Positions 11,625-24,040 of a stretch of 64,000 nt of DNA are shown piece after piece (position 1 is the stretch's first letter; every line of letters starts with the position of its first letter). A program made the position numbers and the translations under genes. The notes below the pieces were generated by a model, which saw nothing but the letters and a program-made list of their open reading frames with translations, searched no databases and was not told the DNA's origin. The stretch lies in contig CM066163.1 in NCBI GenBank assembly GCA_033629205.1, positions 108,710,358 through 108,774,357 on the forward strand, written 5' to 3'. This stretch comes from Lithocarpus polystachyus (Eukaryota > Streptophyta > Magnoliopsida > Fagales > Fagaceae).

Positions 11625-12159
11625 ACGCCCTCTCCTAATGGTGAGAATGATAGTGACAATGATCAAAAAGCTCAAATGCAGCACATGGAAATCTAACCAA
11701 TGGAATTCCTGGATCTGCTTTCACGATTGATAGGACCAAAATGAATTTGATCTATTGAATTGACCATTCAATTCAGCAAAATGCGGCCGCTTCTTTGGAA
11801 GAACGTGAGGCAATTCAAAAAAGCACAATAATGTGAGTATTTGATGTCCAACAAGATAGTCTGGTATCCAATAATAATTTCTTGAGAAAAAGTCAAAAAG
11901 GTTGTTATTAATAGCAATAATGTTATGATCGCATGCGACATGCAGCAGCAATGTTCTGACAATTCACCTTAGGACAATTAGCACAGTGAATCATGTGAAT
12001 TCTCTACCGGCGCAAGAAGACAAGTGATCTTTACAAGCACGTACAATGGCTCCTTCAAAGTCTCTCAGACTAGATAGATAGTGAAAATTCTGTAAAACCT
12101 TTTATATCAATAATTTGAATAACTGAGAGATTGGATACCACAAAAATCATTATCATTTT

Positions 12160-12510
12160 TGAAACACAAGTGAGATAAGCATGTACATGTTCTTCCAATA
12201 AAATTGTAATCATATTCCATGAATGAAAAAAAAAATTTCCAACAAATTTATCATCCTCAAAATAGTTTAATACATCTCTTTTGAGAATGTCAAACTCAAT
12301 AACATACTCAATCTTATCCAGAAGATCAGAAAAAGTTAGTTCCATTTAATTGTTCAAATTTACTTAATTTGTTGATGCATGCACATAGTACTAACTATGA
12401 TTAACTCAACAAAAAATGTTCAAAAATTAGTTTAAAATTTAATTAAAATCCAAGTTTCTTATTCGAGGATAAAAGATTTATGATTATATCATTTGAGTTA
12501 ATTAGAACCG
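12160..12510. repeat. Dispersed repeat, second copy at 29400-29770
   Basis: The two stretches share ATATTCCATG-type and CAAATTTACTTAA-type blocks in the same order and orientation, with many substitutions and small gaps. No coding sequence is recognisable in either. It is probably an old transposon relic. Confidence 0.6.
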
Positions 12511-13379
12511 ATAATAACAACAATCATCATAGAGCATATATCATAAATTCAAATCTTATTGTATCCATTAAAAAAATAAATAAAAATCTAAAGGATCTGA
12601 AAATAATTTCCGGCCAGTAATTAATGGTAAAGTTACAAACTCTTGTGGCATGCTCCATATTATGTACTATGAACTCGGATCCATAACAAAATGTTGCATG
12701 TTTATTCGGGTTAGGGTTGACAAGTGCTTGTGAGGGGCTAACATGTCATATCTTATTTTAAAACTTGTTTAAGGTTTATTTTTAGAACAGACTTGTTTAT
12801 GATTTAAATGAAAAAAAAAAAAAAAAAAAAAAAAACACCTAAACAGAGAAAAAGAAATTCAACTCTACCACTGGAGTAAGCTTGAACATTGCCAACGAGA
12901 ACCATGCCTCAACACTTAATTTAATAACTGGATTATAATTTTAAAAAACTTAAAACCCCAAGACTAAAAAAGCGATTTGTATTTCTTTGGAAACCCACGT
13001 GGATCATGCAAGGGTTTAAAAAATAAATTGTTGACCATTGCATCCTGGTCACTCTATTCAACCGTCCCAAAAGATGCACGTCTAACTGTCGAGCTAATCG
13101 TATTTTACCTTTTAAATATCAATTTGATCCAATAGCTTCAAGGAAGTGGTCGACCAGAAATGCTTTTGATTGGCAGATAAAACTCACTTTCTTAGGCTTG
13201 GACTTCAGTAAACACCATCTGCAAATTCACATAAAATGGAGAGAATCCACTCTTTAGATTTAGTTTTTATATCTAATATTCTTACTTTATGAAAGTTCAC
13301 TTAGTGTGTAAAATACTAGTGAATGTTTAGACTCTCAATTACAAAATTACCAATGCAAACTTATATTCAAATAATATAT
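12511..13379. other. Non-coding spacer
   Basis: AT-rich with an A-run at about 12810-12834. 13118-13210 resembles 10108-10205. No gene seen. Confidence 0.45.
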
Positions 13380-14310
13380 GTGTAGAATATGAAATATAAG
13401 CAATACCCAATTTGGTAAACTACTTTAACACATGATTAATCACAAATACAGCAGAAATTAATGGTTAAGGAGTAAGGGAAGAGAGATGTAAATATAAAGA
13501 TAACACCGGCATGTGTTATCGAAGAGGAAACCGAATAACTCGGCGAAAAATCTCACCCCTGCCCTCAAAACGGTAAAATGATCCATTAGAAAATAAAGTT
13601 GGGATACATGAATAGTAATAGACCCTCCAAGCCTAATCTACCCGATGCACCTAAGCCCTCTAAGTTTCTTGCTCCAACAAGGTTAAGCCTAACCATGTCT
13701 TCTCTAACTTTCCGAATCTCTCAATAAGCTCCATATTGCATCTGCCATCCTTGGCATCTTCCAATACTTCCCAAGCTCCAAAAACACTTTCAACACTCTA
13801 AATGGGTGTGGGTTGCGTTTAGGTACAAATCTCCTCTCAATGGGTATATCAATGGGAGAGGGAAGCAAAAGAGATTACAAAGATTTCTCTCTAAGAATGA
13901 ATAACTCTCTCTCTCATAAGGTGGGTGTGTTGTAGAAACCTCTTTTAAGGTTTTTCTCTTAATAGGCTCCTTACCATTTTTGTGGGTAATAAGGATATAT
14001 ATAGTATAAGTAATGGGCAAATAGGTCACACTAAAAAATCCTCTAACTAGTGAAATTCGCGGGTTACTCGTGAGTTGACTGAGTGGCACAGCTAGCACAT
14101 GACTCTTCAACTTCCACAGCTAGCACTTGACTCTTCAGCTTCTGACATGTACTCCTCACATGACTTTTAGCTGTCTTGATCAAATCTCCACCACTTAATA
14201 CTAAACCCATTACAAATAAATTCCACAAAAATACAAGGAAATAAATTTATGCAATTACAACGCTTTTTGTCATGGAATAAGCCAATACTAATGTTATGAT
14301 AAAAATCATA
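13380..14310 (-). mobile_element. Copia-type LTR relic
   Basis: The region has LTR character: a leader rich in CT, a TATA-like tract on the minus strand near 14000, and a tail with GCAATTACAA and ATCATAACTTAACA. The tail resembles stretches at about 40195-40255 and 46330-46430. Ends and target duplications cannot be placed, so boundaries are approximate. Confidence 0.4.
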
Positions 14311-16485
14311 ACTTAACACTTTATACCACTCCATTTCAAATTTTAAGTAATGTGGCATCAAATCTATTTTTAGGTTTGTAATATTTAACTTAAACCATAA
14401 ATTGGTTTTGTTCAAAATAGATCCTAATTCATCAAGAACTTGAAGTTTACTTCAGCCTATATGAGCACAAGCACGGCAACAGAAATTCTAGACCAAAGAA
14501 AAAGCCAATGATAAAAATTGTGTTTTGGGGGGGGGGGAGCGCTTCCTAAATTTCGGTGGTATAGAAATTAATGACTCTTGAAATAATTTATGCCAAGGAC
14601 TGTCCCATAAATGGTCTGCAATTGGCTTCCCTAAGAAAGTAATAGCACGTAAATAAGGATTCAAATGATAATTAATAGAACATGGTCTGTCAAAGTAAAT
14701 AAAATAAATTGTTAAGTTTATTAGAAAGGTGATACAAATTGTTAAGTTTATTAAGTTAGTTTTCAATAAATTCTTATTTATTTGTAGATAGTTGATATAA
14801 TGAGTTTCTATTTGCATTTGAATATTATGTTAATTTTAGAAAGTCATATATTAATAAGACTTGATTTTAAATAAGAAGGGAGTCTGATTTTTTTTTATTG
14901 AGCAAAATGTCATCTTGCTGATTGGTTTCTCTGGAAGAAAACTAATTATTTTTCTGTTATATTTTGATTTTGTCCCTTCATATGGTGCCATGTATACCAG
15001 CCTTTCGTATTTCACATTCATAATGTGTGGATCAAGAGATTTGAATGACCGGCATTTTTTAGGTATGAGATATAATGGCAATAAGGTGGTTGGTATTGTT
15101 TAGGTGCATGAGATGTGTCAGTGGAAACACAATAATAATGGAAATAACTTAAAAGAGAAATTGAATAAATACTTCTAAATATTATTACTTTGAAGAAAAA
15201 TTACATAATACTATTGGGACTGAGATGAGACACTCGTTCTTTTTGAAGAGATTCAAGCTCTCAGTTAGCTATTCTTTGTAACTAGTGTAGATATTCTCTG
15301 ACTTATCTCCCCCAAGATACAACTCAACAAATGTCGCATGACTATAACAAATTCTGTACAAAACATTTAAGCCCAAAACTCCACAAGAAAGAACACCCTT
15401 CTTCTATATTAACTTTCATGTCTTTATATTTATGTTGTTATATTTATTTATTTTAATTAAATAATATTAAAATGCTACAACAAGATGTAATTGCAATTAA
15501 TATTAGTAGTTAAATTTTCCTGAATTTTCCTCCCTTTTTTTTTTTCTTGTCAGTAACATATGATATAATTGAAATTAATTTCTCAAATGTAATTCTTATG
15601 GTATGCCACAAAATGAGCAATGTAGATGTGCCATATAGAGAACTTCCAACATGTTGTTTTGTAATGGAACTTTTCATACACTACCTTTAGTGGTGGTTCC
15701 AGGATATATTTGTAGGGGGTTCGGTAAGAAGATGCATTTTGGGTAAAAAAGTGAATATTGCAATTTACGTGATTTCTTTATTACAAAATTTTCCATAATA
15801 CATATTAGCAAGAGAATAAAAAATGAGAAGTGCTACATCAACAAAATTTTCACAACACTTTTTCAACAATTAGTTTATAAGTTGTTATTAATTCTAATTT
15901 AAACTCATTACTGAAATTACTTTTTTCTTTCCATCAATAACAGCAAATAACAATCTGCTATTTAGGCTTTATTGTGAGCGTATTATGAGCATAGCGTTTC
16001 TCATATAGGATAAACTATAAGTTCATTGCATATTTTTTATTAATACGATAAAGATACTAATTATTGTTGCTAAGATTAAATCTTGAAAATCATCTTTTGT
16101 TTTTAAATACAATCAACATATGTATTGGTTTATCAAATTTGTTAAGAACTAAATGATTTTTTTTAGATTTAAGATAAACAAATTTATACTTTTTTTTTTG
16201 TTATGCTTACTATTTTTTCCCTCATATTTTTAGATCAAATTGGTTTGTTACTGGGTTTTTTTTTTTTTTTTTGTTTGTTTAAAAAGATCAAGATATTGTC
16301 AAGATGATCATATTCAAGTTCATTTGGACTGTACCTAGAGCTACCCATGACTACCCTAGTTATAAATTATGATTCCAAACAATAGGTTTCAAATCCAACT
16401 GTTTTTGGTATGTTGTAAATGATTAACTAAATCCAGTTTTTAGTTTTTTTTTTAAACACTTTTCACACAAGTTTAATTGCACTTA
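14311..16485. other. Non-coding spacer
   Basis: AT-rich with homopolymer runs (a G-run at about 14528-14538, T-runs at about 15532-15545 and 16256-16272). Short open frames have no recognisable similarity. About 15690-15760 has the look of a worn transposon end. Confidence 0.4.
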
Positions 16486-16702
16486 GTGTGAGTTTGGATA
16501 GCGCGTTTGGCGCATTTCCGTACGACAACGTTTTTTTTAGTAGGTCCATAGGTACTGTTCATGAAACCCGTAAGTATGAAAAAATACAAATCTAACTTTA
16601 AAACTGGGTCTCATGGTACTATTCACACATTTAAAAATTACTATTTTGCTATAGTATTTTTAATTTTCAATTTTAAAAAATAAACGATATCTAAACATAC
16701 CC
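16486..16702. mobile_element. PIF/Harbinger-type MITE, 217 bp
   Basis: The ends are imperfect inverted repeats (GTGTGAGTTTGGATA against GGGTATGTTTAGATA). The 3-bp flank TTA occurs on both sides (16483-16485, 16703-16705), as expected for PIF/Harbinger or Tourist-like elements. Non-coding. Confidence 0.6.
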
Positions 16703-17849
16703 TTATTAATAAGACACCATTTGATAGAGATCTTGTGCTTAGATTTTTTATAAGAAAAGTATTAATTGTATCCTTTTCCTCTTATACTTTTCAACATAAA
16801 GATTTCAAAAAAAAAAAAAATCATTCAAGAGCGCGATAAAATTTATAGGACAATGATAGTCAAGAGATGACGTAATGATACTGTAGAAATGTTGACGTCA
16901 TATATTATGAGATATGGTTGCAGTTGCAGCACTCTTACTTTTATTATTATATATATCCTTATCGGTTAGTTCATTTGAACACCGCGAGAACCACATGGTC
17001 CAATCAGAGAGTTGAGTTTATACTTGATAGTTTCCGCTTACAGACAGTTCCAGGCGCTTTACTGTATTCGTATATGTATGGTCACCATACATATACGAAT
17101 ACTGGGTTTGTGTTTGTATTTTTGGGTTTGTGTTTGGTTGACAAGAAAGTTGCTGGATTTGTGTTTGTGTTTCTGGGTTTGTAATTTTTGGATTTTAATT
17201 TTGTATCCTTAGATTTAGGTTTATGTTCTTGTTCAAGACATACTTAGATCTCAATTAATATAATTTTTTGTTTTTATTTCTGTTTTTAATTTTTTTATTT
17301 AGTTAAAATTAATAAATTAATTTTTTTAATTTAAATGCTGACGGAAAGGACTAAAACGAGAGCACTGACGGAAAGGAATATGAGATCTAAGTTAAAATTA
17401 ATACTTAGATCTCAAGTTGTATTTTTTAATGCCAAAATAAATTTTTTATTATTATTTTAATAATTCCGTCTGCTACGTAGGACTTTACCGTTAGGACACT
17501 GACAGAAAGGACTAAAACGAGACGCGTTTTTCAGGACAGGGACTAAAAGTGGTGAAAAAAAAAGTTAGGGACCAAAGTGAAAATCGCGTGAAAATATAAT
17601 GACGAAAATGAGTTTTACGCCTTAATATTATTGAGCATTGCATTCATTAACTGTATTTTTATTTGTAATACCTTTTTTTTCCAGTGCCTGTCCTTTTCAA
17701 TTCTTTGAAATGATTTTAGCTTTGGTTTGGTTACAATGTTGATATAAATATCACCACCTTTCCCTAATTTACGATAGGTGGTATTTTAGTTTTAAATCTC
17801 TTCAATGCCAGCACCATACAAGAAATATTTGCTGACTTTTTCTGCCAAT

Positions 17850-17889
<40 letters not shown>

Positions 17890-18080
17890 AACTAAAAGAA
17901 TATCTAATTAAATTCTAAATTAAAGTTTAATTTTGTGTTACATGTCTTATCTAATTTTTAAATTTATGTGTCAAATGAATTATTAGGTGCAAAAGTCAAA
18001 GAGTTTAAATTCAATTGGATTATAAATTGAATTTTAAGTAGAGTTCAATTTTATGTCATGTGTCTCATATATATATATAT
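16703..18080. other. Non-coding spacer with small repeats
   Basis: It contains the palindrome at 17064-17102, GGGTTTGTGTTTGT-type tandem repeats at about 17104-17185, and a pair of GACGGAAAGGACTAAAACGAGA-like segments at about 17340-17520. It also has a TA run at 17850-17884. No gene recognised. Confidence 0.45.
17064..17102. repeat. Perfect palindrome, 19-bp arms, 1-base centre
   Basis: The left arm GTATTCGTATATGTATGGT is followed by one C and then its exact reverse complement. It could form a cruciform or hairpin. No surrounding gene explains it. Confidence 0.95.
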
Positions 18081-18804
18081 ATCAATGTTATTAAATCCAT
18101 TCCGTTCCGACTGGAATGGCCGGAATATTTGTACCAGGATGCAATTCGGAACAGTAATACTACCCGTTCCACCTCAGGTCCAATTCCGGCCATTCCGGTC
18201 TATTCCAGTTAATTTCAGCTGAAATGTAAATTTCGGCTGGTAGCAGTTTTTAGCAAAAAAAAAAAAAAAAAAAAAAAAACTTAAACTAACAAACCCATCA
18301 GCACAACATGTTTCCACCTAGCACTAATCGTTTGAAGAAGTTCAAATCAAATCTACTACAAAGCTACCAAATGATTTGAAAAAAAAAAAAAAAAGGAAGA
18401 AGAAGAGAACAAAAGCTTTCTTCTTCAATCTTGCACTTAAACTTTTGGTCTGGGTCTCTAAAACTTTCCAAGAAGTACTTCTGTAAGTAATAGGAATATG
18501 AGATGAAGAAGAAAAAGAGTGGAGGAGAAAGTATATGTCATTGCACATGGGTGATGGAGTTGGAGTGGGCTTAGGTGAAAAGGTGAAAAGGGGCCTTCTT
18601 AGAAGCTTCCTAGTTTATAATATCAATCAACGTTTGTTTATTTACAAAATACCCAAATTTGAATTTTAAAATAATCAATCTAATCACTTTATTATTATGG
18701 TAGTATTTTTTTTTAAACAGTATATTGCATTCATTAAATGACATTACATTTATAAAATTTGGCTTAAGAATAGCAATGAGTAATAACATTTTTTTTATTA
18801 ATTA

Positions 18805-18839
<35 letters not shown>

Positions 18840-18950
18840 AAAGTGGTAATTCTGAAACGGTCTAAAATGGTATGTCGAAATAGACCGGTATCGAAATATT
18901 CTGTTCCAATAGAAAAATCGAAACGGGCACCAAAACGGTAGTCATAACAT

Positions 18951-18953
<3 letters not shown>
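18081..18953. mobile_element. MULE-like non-autonomous element
   Basis: The left end reads ATCAATGTTATTAAATCC and the right end, reverse-complemented, ATCAATGTTATGACTACC. Similarity continues loosely through repeated CCATTCCG/CGGTCTATT motifs. It sits inside TA repeats, so the target duplication cannot be read. No transposase remains. The superfamily is a guess from the type of end. Confidence 0.5.
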
Positions 18954-18985
<32 letters not shown>

Positions 18986-19808
18986 TGATTATTTTTAAAT
19001 GTATTTGTGCATATGCACGAAGTTACATACTAATAATTATTAACAGAAAATTAAATGTCTTGCCCAACCCTTACAAACTTTAATTATAATAGTTGCTCTG
19101 ATTCTCTCAATTAAAATAATAATTCTAGTATGGCACACTTTCACATATACTTTACTAAAATTGTTTTATGTGGCAGACTGTAATTGGTTGTCTGTCACTA
19201 TAATATGAATCCATCATTTTCCCTCTACCATTCACAATCTAATTTGTAGGATATGATAAAGCGTGTGTGAAAATATATGATGTTAAAATTATTCTTTCAA
19301 CTTTCAAGTATTAATTTTTTATATAGGAAGAATTATTCTTTCATTTAATATAAAACTTTCTTTCAATTAATTCTTATCTTAGGTTTGCATTGGAACGATG
19401 ATTCAAATACAATATAGGGTTTGGCTTACTTTCAATACTTTTTTTAATTGGAGATCTCTTTTTTATTTTAAATACACAACAATAAGTGATAGTGGGTTTT
19501 AATCTCCACATTTTATTTAGTTATTAGGTGATGTGATAGTTTCTCATTAAAACAAAAAGAGATTCAAATGTTGACTGGCAACAAATATATAAACTTCTCT
19601 CTCCCTAACTCTTTGTAGTTTTGGAAAGTAGAAGCTCCTAACTTGCGTTTGTCTTCAAACACAAGATTCAAACCTCTCTGATCTTTTCATGATCTTAGTA
19701 GGGGATTTTCTCTATTTTATATCTTTATCACTCCTTCGTTTTTCTTCAACTTTCATAAACTATTTCCTCTATTCTCCTTGTCTTTGTTTCCAAACTTTGA
19801 ATATCAAA

Positions 19809-21303
19809 ATGGATTCGTCTATGGAGGAATTATGGAAGAACTTTAGTCTCTCTGAGGAGGAAAAATGTGTTTTATCAGTTGATTACAAGGATGTAGAGCG
19901 GTCAAAGGAGCATGCCCAGTTTAGCCTTTTGTTTCGATTGCAGACCAACAAAGAGTTCAATAAGGAGGCTTTCAAATCCACTCTTCAACAATTGTGGAAA
20001 GGATCTCACCGTGTAACTATCAAAGAAGTGGGGAACAACTTATTCTTGGCTGTTTTTGTCACGGAGGAGCACATGATGGATGTTTTGAACAGAAGCCTGT
20101 GGTCTTTTGATAAGAGACTGGTGTTATTAAAACGATTTGAAGGTGATCTCAGTCCAGGTAATGTTAAATTTCAACGGTCTCCTTTTTGGATTAGAGTGTT
20201 CAATATTCCTATTAAGAGTATGAATACAACTGTTGGTAAACACATTGCAAAGGAGATTGGCACCCCACTTTTAATTGATGCTCCAAAGAGTGGACTAGCT
20301 TGGGGCCCATTTCTACGCATGAGGGTGGATGTTGACATTACTAAACCTCTAATGAGAGGGAAGATGGTTCATATTGAAGATATGGAAGAGGGGTTTGTCT
20401 ATTTTAAGTACGAGAGACTTCCTATTTTTTGTTACCATTGTGGAATTCTAGGTCATCAAGAGCGGGAATGCCCAAGCACCAGGAGAGGATGTATTTCGGT
20501 GGATGATGAGGATTTGCAATATGGGCCTTGGCTTCGTGCAGTAGGCCCAAAAGCTGTTAAGGGTAAAACTTCCTCTAGTCAACCCAATACCCATGAAGCT
20601 AGTGATGAAGAAAACCTGGATACAGAGGGGAACGTTGGTGACAAAGAAAGATCTCCAAGCTGTCCTCAGGTGCTGCAATTGCCGCCAGTTAGAACTCTGA
20701 ATCTTCAAGCAGTTAATGCCGAGCTGGATGCTCCTCCCAAAACTTCGGAAAACCAGGTATTTTCGGAATCAGAAAATCAAATTTTAAAATTTAAAATCTG
20801 GTAGTGTTGCTGTCCCTATCTCTCTTTCAAATTCAAAACCCGCATTGATAGAGATCCAACCTTCACTTGATTCGGAAAAGTCACTAATCCAAACCACCCC
20901 GATATGTATGGAGAAGGAGATGTTTCCTGAGCCACAAGATCTGAGTGAAAGGAATCGTTTGATGGAAGGAAATCAACAAAAATCTTTTGAGATAAATACA
21001 AAAGATTTAGATGGGGATTTTTCAAATTGTGATGTTGAGATGGAATTATCCCCAATTATTATAGAGGATTATCCGGAGAATAAAAAACAGTCCCTTCGCT
21101 CTTGGAAGCGAATTCTTCGACAGTCCAATACTGTTCCATCCATTGAAGTTCATGAAACACCTTCATATCCCCTAAAACGTCGACAATTAGATTGTTCACA
21201 GCAAGGGTCTCCAGTTCTCAAAAAACTAGCTGTTGAGGGTGATAGTCAGGCAGGTCAGCATTTGGTCAGTGGGCATACTCTCCACTCTCCATCTCCTATA
21301 TGA
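19809..21303 (+). pseudogene. LINE ORF1 (DUF4283, zinc-knuckle) with a frameshift
   Basis: The start chosen is the ATG at 19809 (MDSSMEELWK), since an upstream in-frame ATG at 19689 adds only a hydrophobic leader untypical of the family. Residues about 20-190 match the DUF4283 RNA-binding region of plant LINE ORF1 proteins. A CCHC knuckle (C208, C211, H216, C221; CYHCGILGHQEREC) follows. The frame stops at 20804, but the next frame continues the protein from about 20791 (SGSVAVPISLSNSKP) to 21303. A one-base indel in the A/T run near 20790 explains this. The tail is acidic and Ser-rich. ORF1 binds element RNA. The C-terminus meets an A-rich junction instead of ORF2. Confidence 0.85.
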
Positions 21304-21343
21304 AAATCCACTCTCCATCTATAAATTGAACTTGGTTTTTCAC

Positions 21344-21377
<34 letters not shown>

Positions 21378-21392
21378 AAAAAAAGAAAAAAG

Positions 21393-21686
21393 AAAGTAAA
21401 TTCAGTGGGGTTTGGTCTCCCTATACGAAACAACAAAGGTGAAGTGTTTGCTGCATCATGTGTTCGTGTGGAGAAGAATCTGAACTCCATTTGTACAGCG
21501 ACTTCTTTAGTGAGAACAGCATTACAATTCAGTCTTAGCATCAGCTTCTTAAAAGTTGAAGAAGAGTGTAACCTTGCTAAACTTGTTGATCTTTTAAACT
21601 TTGGTAGAATTTGCTCATTAGAGGTCGCTTGGATCCTTGAAGACATTAATTTGATTAGAGATAGTTTTGATTTTATTTTATTTTAG
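21393..21686 (+). pseudogene. LINE RNase H domain remnant
   Basis: The frame reads VNSVGFGLPIRNNKGEVFAA, typical of the start of the RNase H-like domain at the C-terminus of plant LINE ORF2. It then has CSLEVAWILEDINLI before a stop at 21686. The usual middle of the domain and the His/Ala-rich end (EAN-CAD-LA motif) are missing, so it is doubly deleted. It lies just upstream of the LINE 3' UTR and poly-A tail. Confidence 0.7.
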
Positions 21687-21893
21687 TTTAGAGTTTTAAT
21701 TTTCCTTTACGATGTAATCGTGCTGTTCTAGCTTTGGCTAGTGCTGCAAAAGAGAAAGAATAGGTAATTCTTTGTTTAGAAGAATGTCCCTCTTTTCTCT
21801 TCCCCATTGTACAAAGTGATTCTATATAAATAAAGTCTACTATCGTTTATGCTCAAAAAAAAAAAAAAAAAAAAAAAAAACAAAAAGAGATTC

Positions 21894-22197
21894 CAGTTAA
21901 AAAAATACTAAAGGTAAGTCAAACTCATTTATATATACTATAAAACCGAAGTTTCTGACCAATATTTGACTTTTTATTGACTTTCTTAGAGCCTGCCACA
22001 TAGGGGTTATTTGGTAGGGTGTTTTGAGTAACAGTTTTTCACTGTTTAAATAATATTACACGTATTTCCATAGCATTATTATTAGGGACCCGAAAGATAA
22101 ACTTTAATGACCACTATATAAATTTGTCTTCTAACTCTTATGCACAACATAAAGCCATAGTGTCATTCTTATTTTTAGGGACAATCATTTACGTTGG

Positions 22198-22245
<48 letters not shown>

Positions 22246-22839
22246 TTCCTTTCCTTACATTTGAGCTATTACAACTTCTTGCTAATATATATATTTAAGA
22301 TCAATATTAGATTTCAAAATCAACAAAAATATAATCTGTTATATATGATGGGCTCGATTTAGAATGGGCCAATTCATTATTCATTTGCAAAGATATTTGA
22401 CAACCGAGCTATATATTCTTTTCAATAATATCAATCATATCATGCAATACGAGGTTTTTTGTTTCAAAGACTTGGGCCAATCCATTATCCATATGCAAAG
22501 GGCCCTAACCGAGCTATATATTCTTTTCAAACATAGGCTGTGTTTGGTTCAATGTAAATTGAATTCCGAGTATAAAATGAATGCAGGTGAAAGTGAATTC
22601 CCGTAAGTAAAATGAAACCTGAGTGTTTGGTTTTGCAATGGAAAATAGTCCAAAAAATAATTTACGGTGTTTGGTAGCATTCTGAAAATGTTATTTTCCT
22701 ACAAATTTTACACATTTTCTCGGTTTCCAACCAAATTTTATACCAAAAAATTTCAATCCATGCACTTAACACAGCCAAAAATTAAAATAAAAACATGTTT
22801 TTTTCACAATTTGAGGACGAAACAGTGGGAGATTGAGAG
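21894..22839. other. Spacer with direct repeat and (AT)n run
   Basis: A perfect AT/TA run covers about 22201-22240. GGGCCAA...GAGCTATATATTCTTTTCAA occurs twice, at about 22365-22425 and 22473-22532, a tandem duplication of about 108 bp. From about 22538 (GGCTGTGTTTGGTTCAA) the sequence looks like the left end of a MITE whose right end is lost under the following repeats. Confidence 0.5.
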
Positions 22840-23000
22840 AAAGAGAGATCGGGAAAGAGTGAGAGATTGAGGGAAAGAGAGATCGGGGGGACGATCGGGA
22901 AAGAGATCGGCGACGAGAAAGAGATCGGGAAAGCGATCGGCGAGAGATCGCGAAAGAGATCGGCGACGAGAAAGAGACCGGGAAAGAGATCGGCGAGCTT
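22840..23000. repeat. GATCGG/GAAAGA minisatellite
   Basis: Imperfect units of about 14-30 bp built from GAGATCGGGAAA and GATCGGCGACGAGAAA repeat across the stretch. It is purine-rich on the plus strand and holds many GATC and CG sites, in contrast to its AT-rich surroundings. Confidence 0.8.
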
Positions 23001-23019
23001 GACAACGTGATCTTCAAGG

Positions 23020-23680
23020 CGCGATCTCTTTAACCTAGCTATCCTCAAGGTATAAAGGAATTCATTATGAAAGAATTGAAGTTTATACAATAGCGACTTA
23101 GACCACTAACATCCTATTGCTACCTCGAGTAGGAAACTTACTACTACGACCACGTGACAGCTCCGAGTCCACGGACTACTTCTTTCCTTGAATTCTCAGC
23201 AAAGCACAAGCACACCTGCTTGTATATCTTGAAGCACTTCATTCTGCAACTGAAAGATTACCAAGCTCTTGACATTAATCTTGAGATTGGAAACCCGAAG
23301 TGTATGTGAAGGTAAACACCTCTAGATCTCACAAATAAGATTCACAAACCCAATATTCAGAACACTAAAAATGTGGCTAGGGTTTTCCCTTTTATACTTA
23401 GAGCAAAACATAAAACCCTATACATTAAATGGACTAGGGCTGAGTTGGAAATTCTGCAGAAAAAACATTCTGCACGACTTTCGATCGGTCGAGTCTAATT
23501 CTCGATCGATCGAGCCAGGCAGAAATGCACAGTAAATTCTGCAGTAACTCAATTCTAACTTTACATGAAAACCTCATACTTGAGCAAGTCTAAACAAGAC
23601 TAAAACCGTTTTGATCATGGTTTGCCAACATTACAAAATGAAGTTCTAATACATTAGTTCTTAATTCTTAGAACCTAACA
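23020..23680 (-). mobile_element. Copia-type LTR, truncated at its left side
   Basis: On the minus strand it begins TGTTAGGTTCTAAG at 23680. It has a TATA box (AGTATAAAAGGG near 23390-23402) and a leader with TCGATCGATCGAG. Its other end is missing where the minisatellite begins. No primer-binding site or internal region adjoins it. It lies 5 bp inside what looks like an intron of the lipin-like fragment. Confidence 0.65.
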
Positions 23681-23685
23681 CATAC

Positions 23686-24040
23686 CATTCCTAAATCTTG
23701 ATCTCCTTAAAGAAAAGGGCCAAATCCTCCAGCTTCCACCAGGGGATACATTGAATTTTGATGGATCTCTTGAAAGAGGTTTTTCAACTTGGTCAACAGC
23801 TATCGCGCCTTTTGGTTCAAATATTTGTTCATTTCCAAATAAAACCATCCCTAACACAATATGACCAGCCACATCCCATGGGAACTATCAGCCAGCAAAT
23901 TTGCCTGCAAGCCTATCATCCTTAACAACCCCAGAACCTAGAGAGGTAAATTTATTTATATCCAAATTTTCAGCATCAATTGCTTGAGAAGCAGCATCAG
24001 CCCCCCATCCTTTCATACAAAAAGTGCTTGCAAAAACACC
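23686..24040 (-). pseudogene. Lipin (phosphatidate phosphohydrolase, PAH) exon fragment
   Basis: Minus-strand translation gives CKHFLYERMGADAASQA, then (after an extra G in a G-run near 24003) AENLDINKF, and after two adjacent stops (23885-23890) FPWDVAGHIVLGMVLFGNEQ, FEPKGAIAVDQVEK and GGSWRIWPFSLRRSR. This is the plant-specific middle region of PAH1/PAH2-type lipins, which dephosphorylate phosphatidate in lipid synthesis. The homology ends at a GT donor (GTATG) at 23685. The catalytic HAD domain is absent. It is a captured or duplicated exon, not a gene. It shares orientation with the seryl-tRNA synthetase exon about 110 bp upstream. Identity rests on remembered family sequence; I am fairly sure. 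Confidence 0.78.

Larger units (their letters stand above)
19566..21880 (+). mobile_element. Internally deleted LINE (L1-type) with target-site duplications
   Basis: A complete insertion can be read. ACAAAAAGAGATTC occurs at 19552-19565 and again at 21880-21893, right after the terminal poly-A tail (21854-21880). Inside are a 5' leader of about 240 bp, ORF1 (DUF4283 and CCHC knuckle), then a short RNase H remnant and a 3' UTR. Endonuclease and reverse transcriptase are absent. A second A-rich tract (about 21342-21398) lies at the internal junction. The element was therefore probably copied by another LINE's machinery. The absence of internal truncation at its 5' end is notable for a LINE. Confidence 0.88.

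Noticed and set aside
21296..21646. Minus-strand frame of 116 residues overlapping the LINE RNase H remnant
   Set aside because: Antisense of the LINE fragment and poly-A tract; it has a poly-Phe run and no domain.
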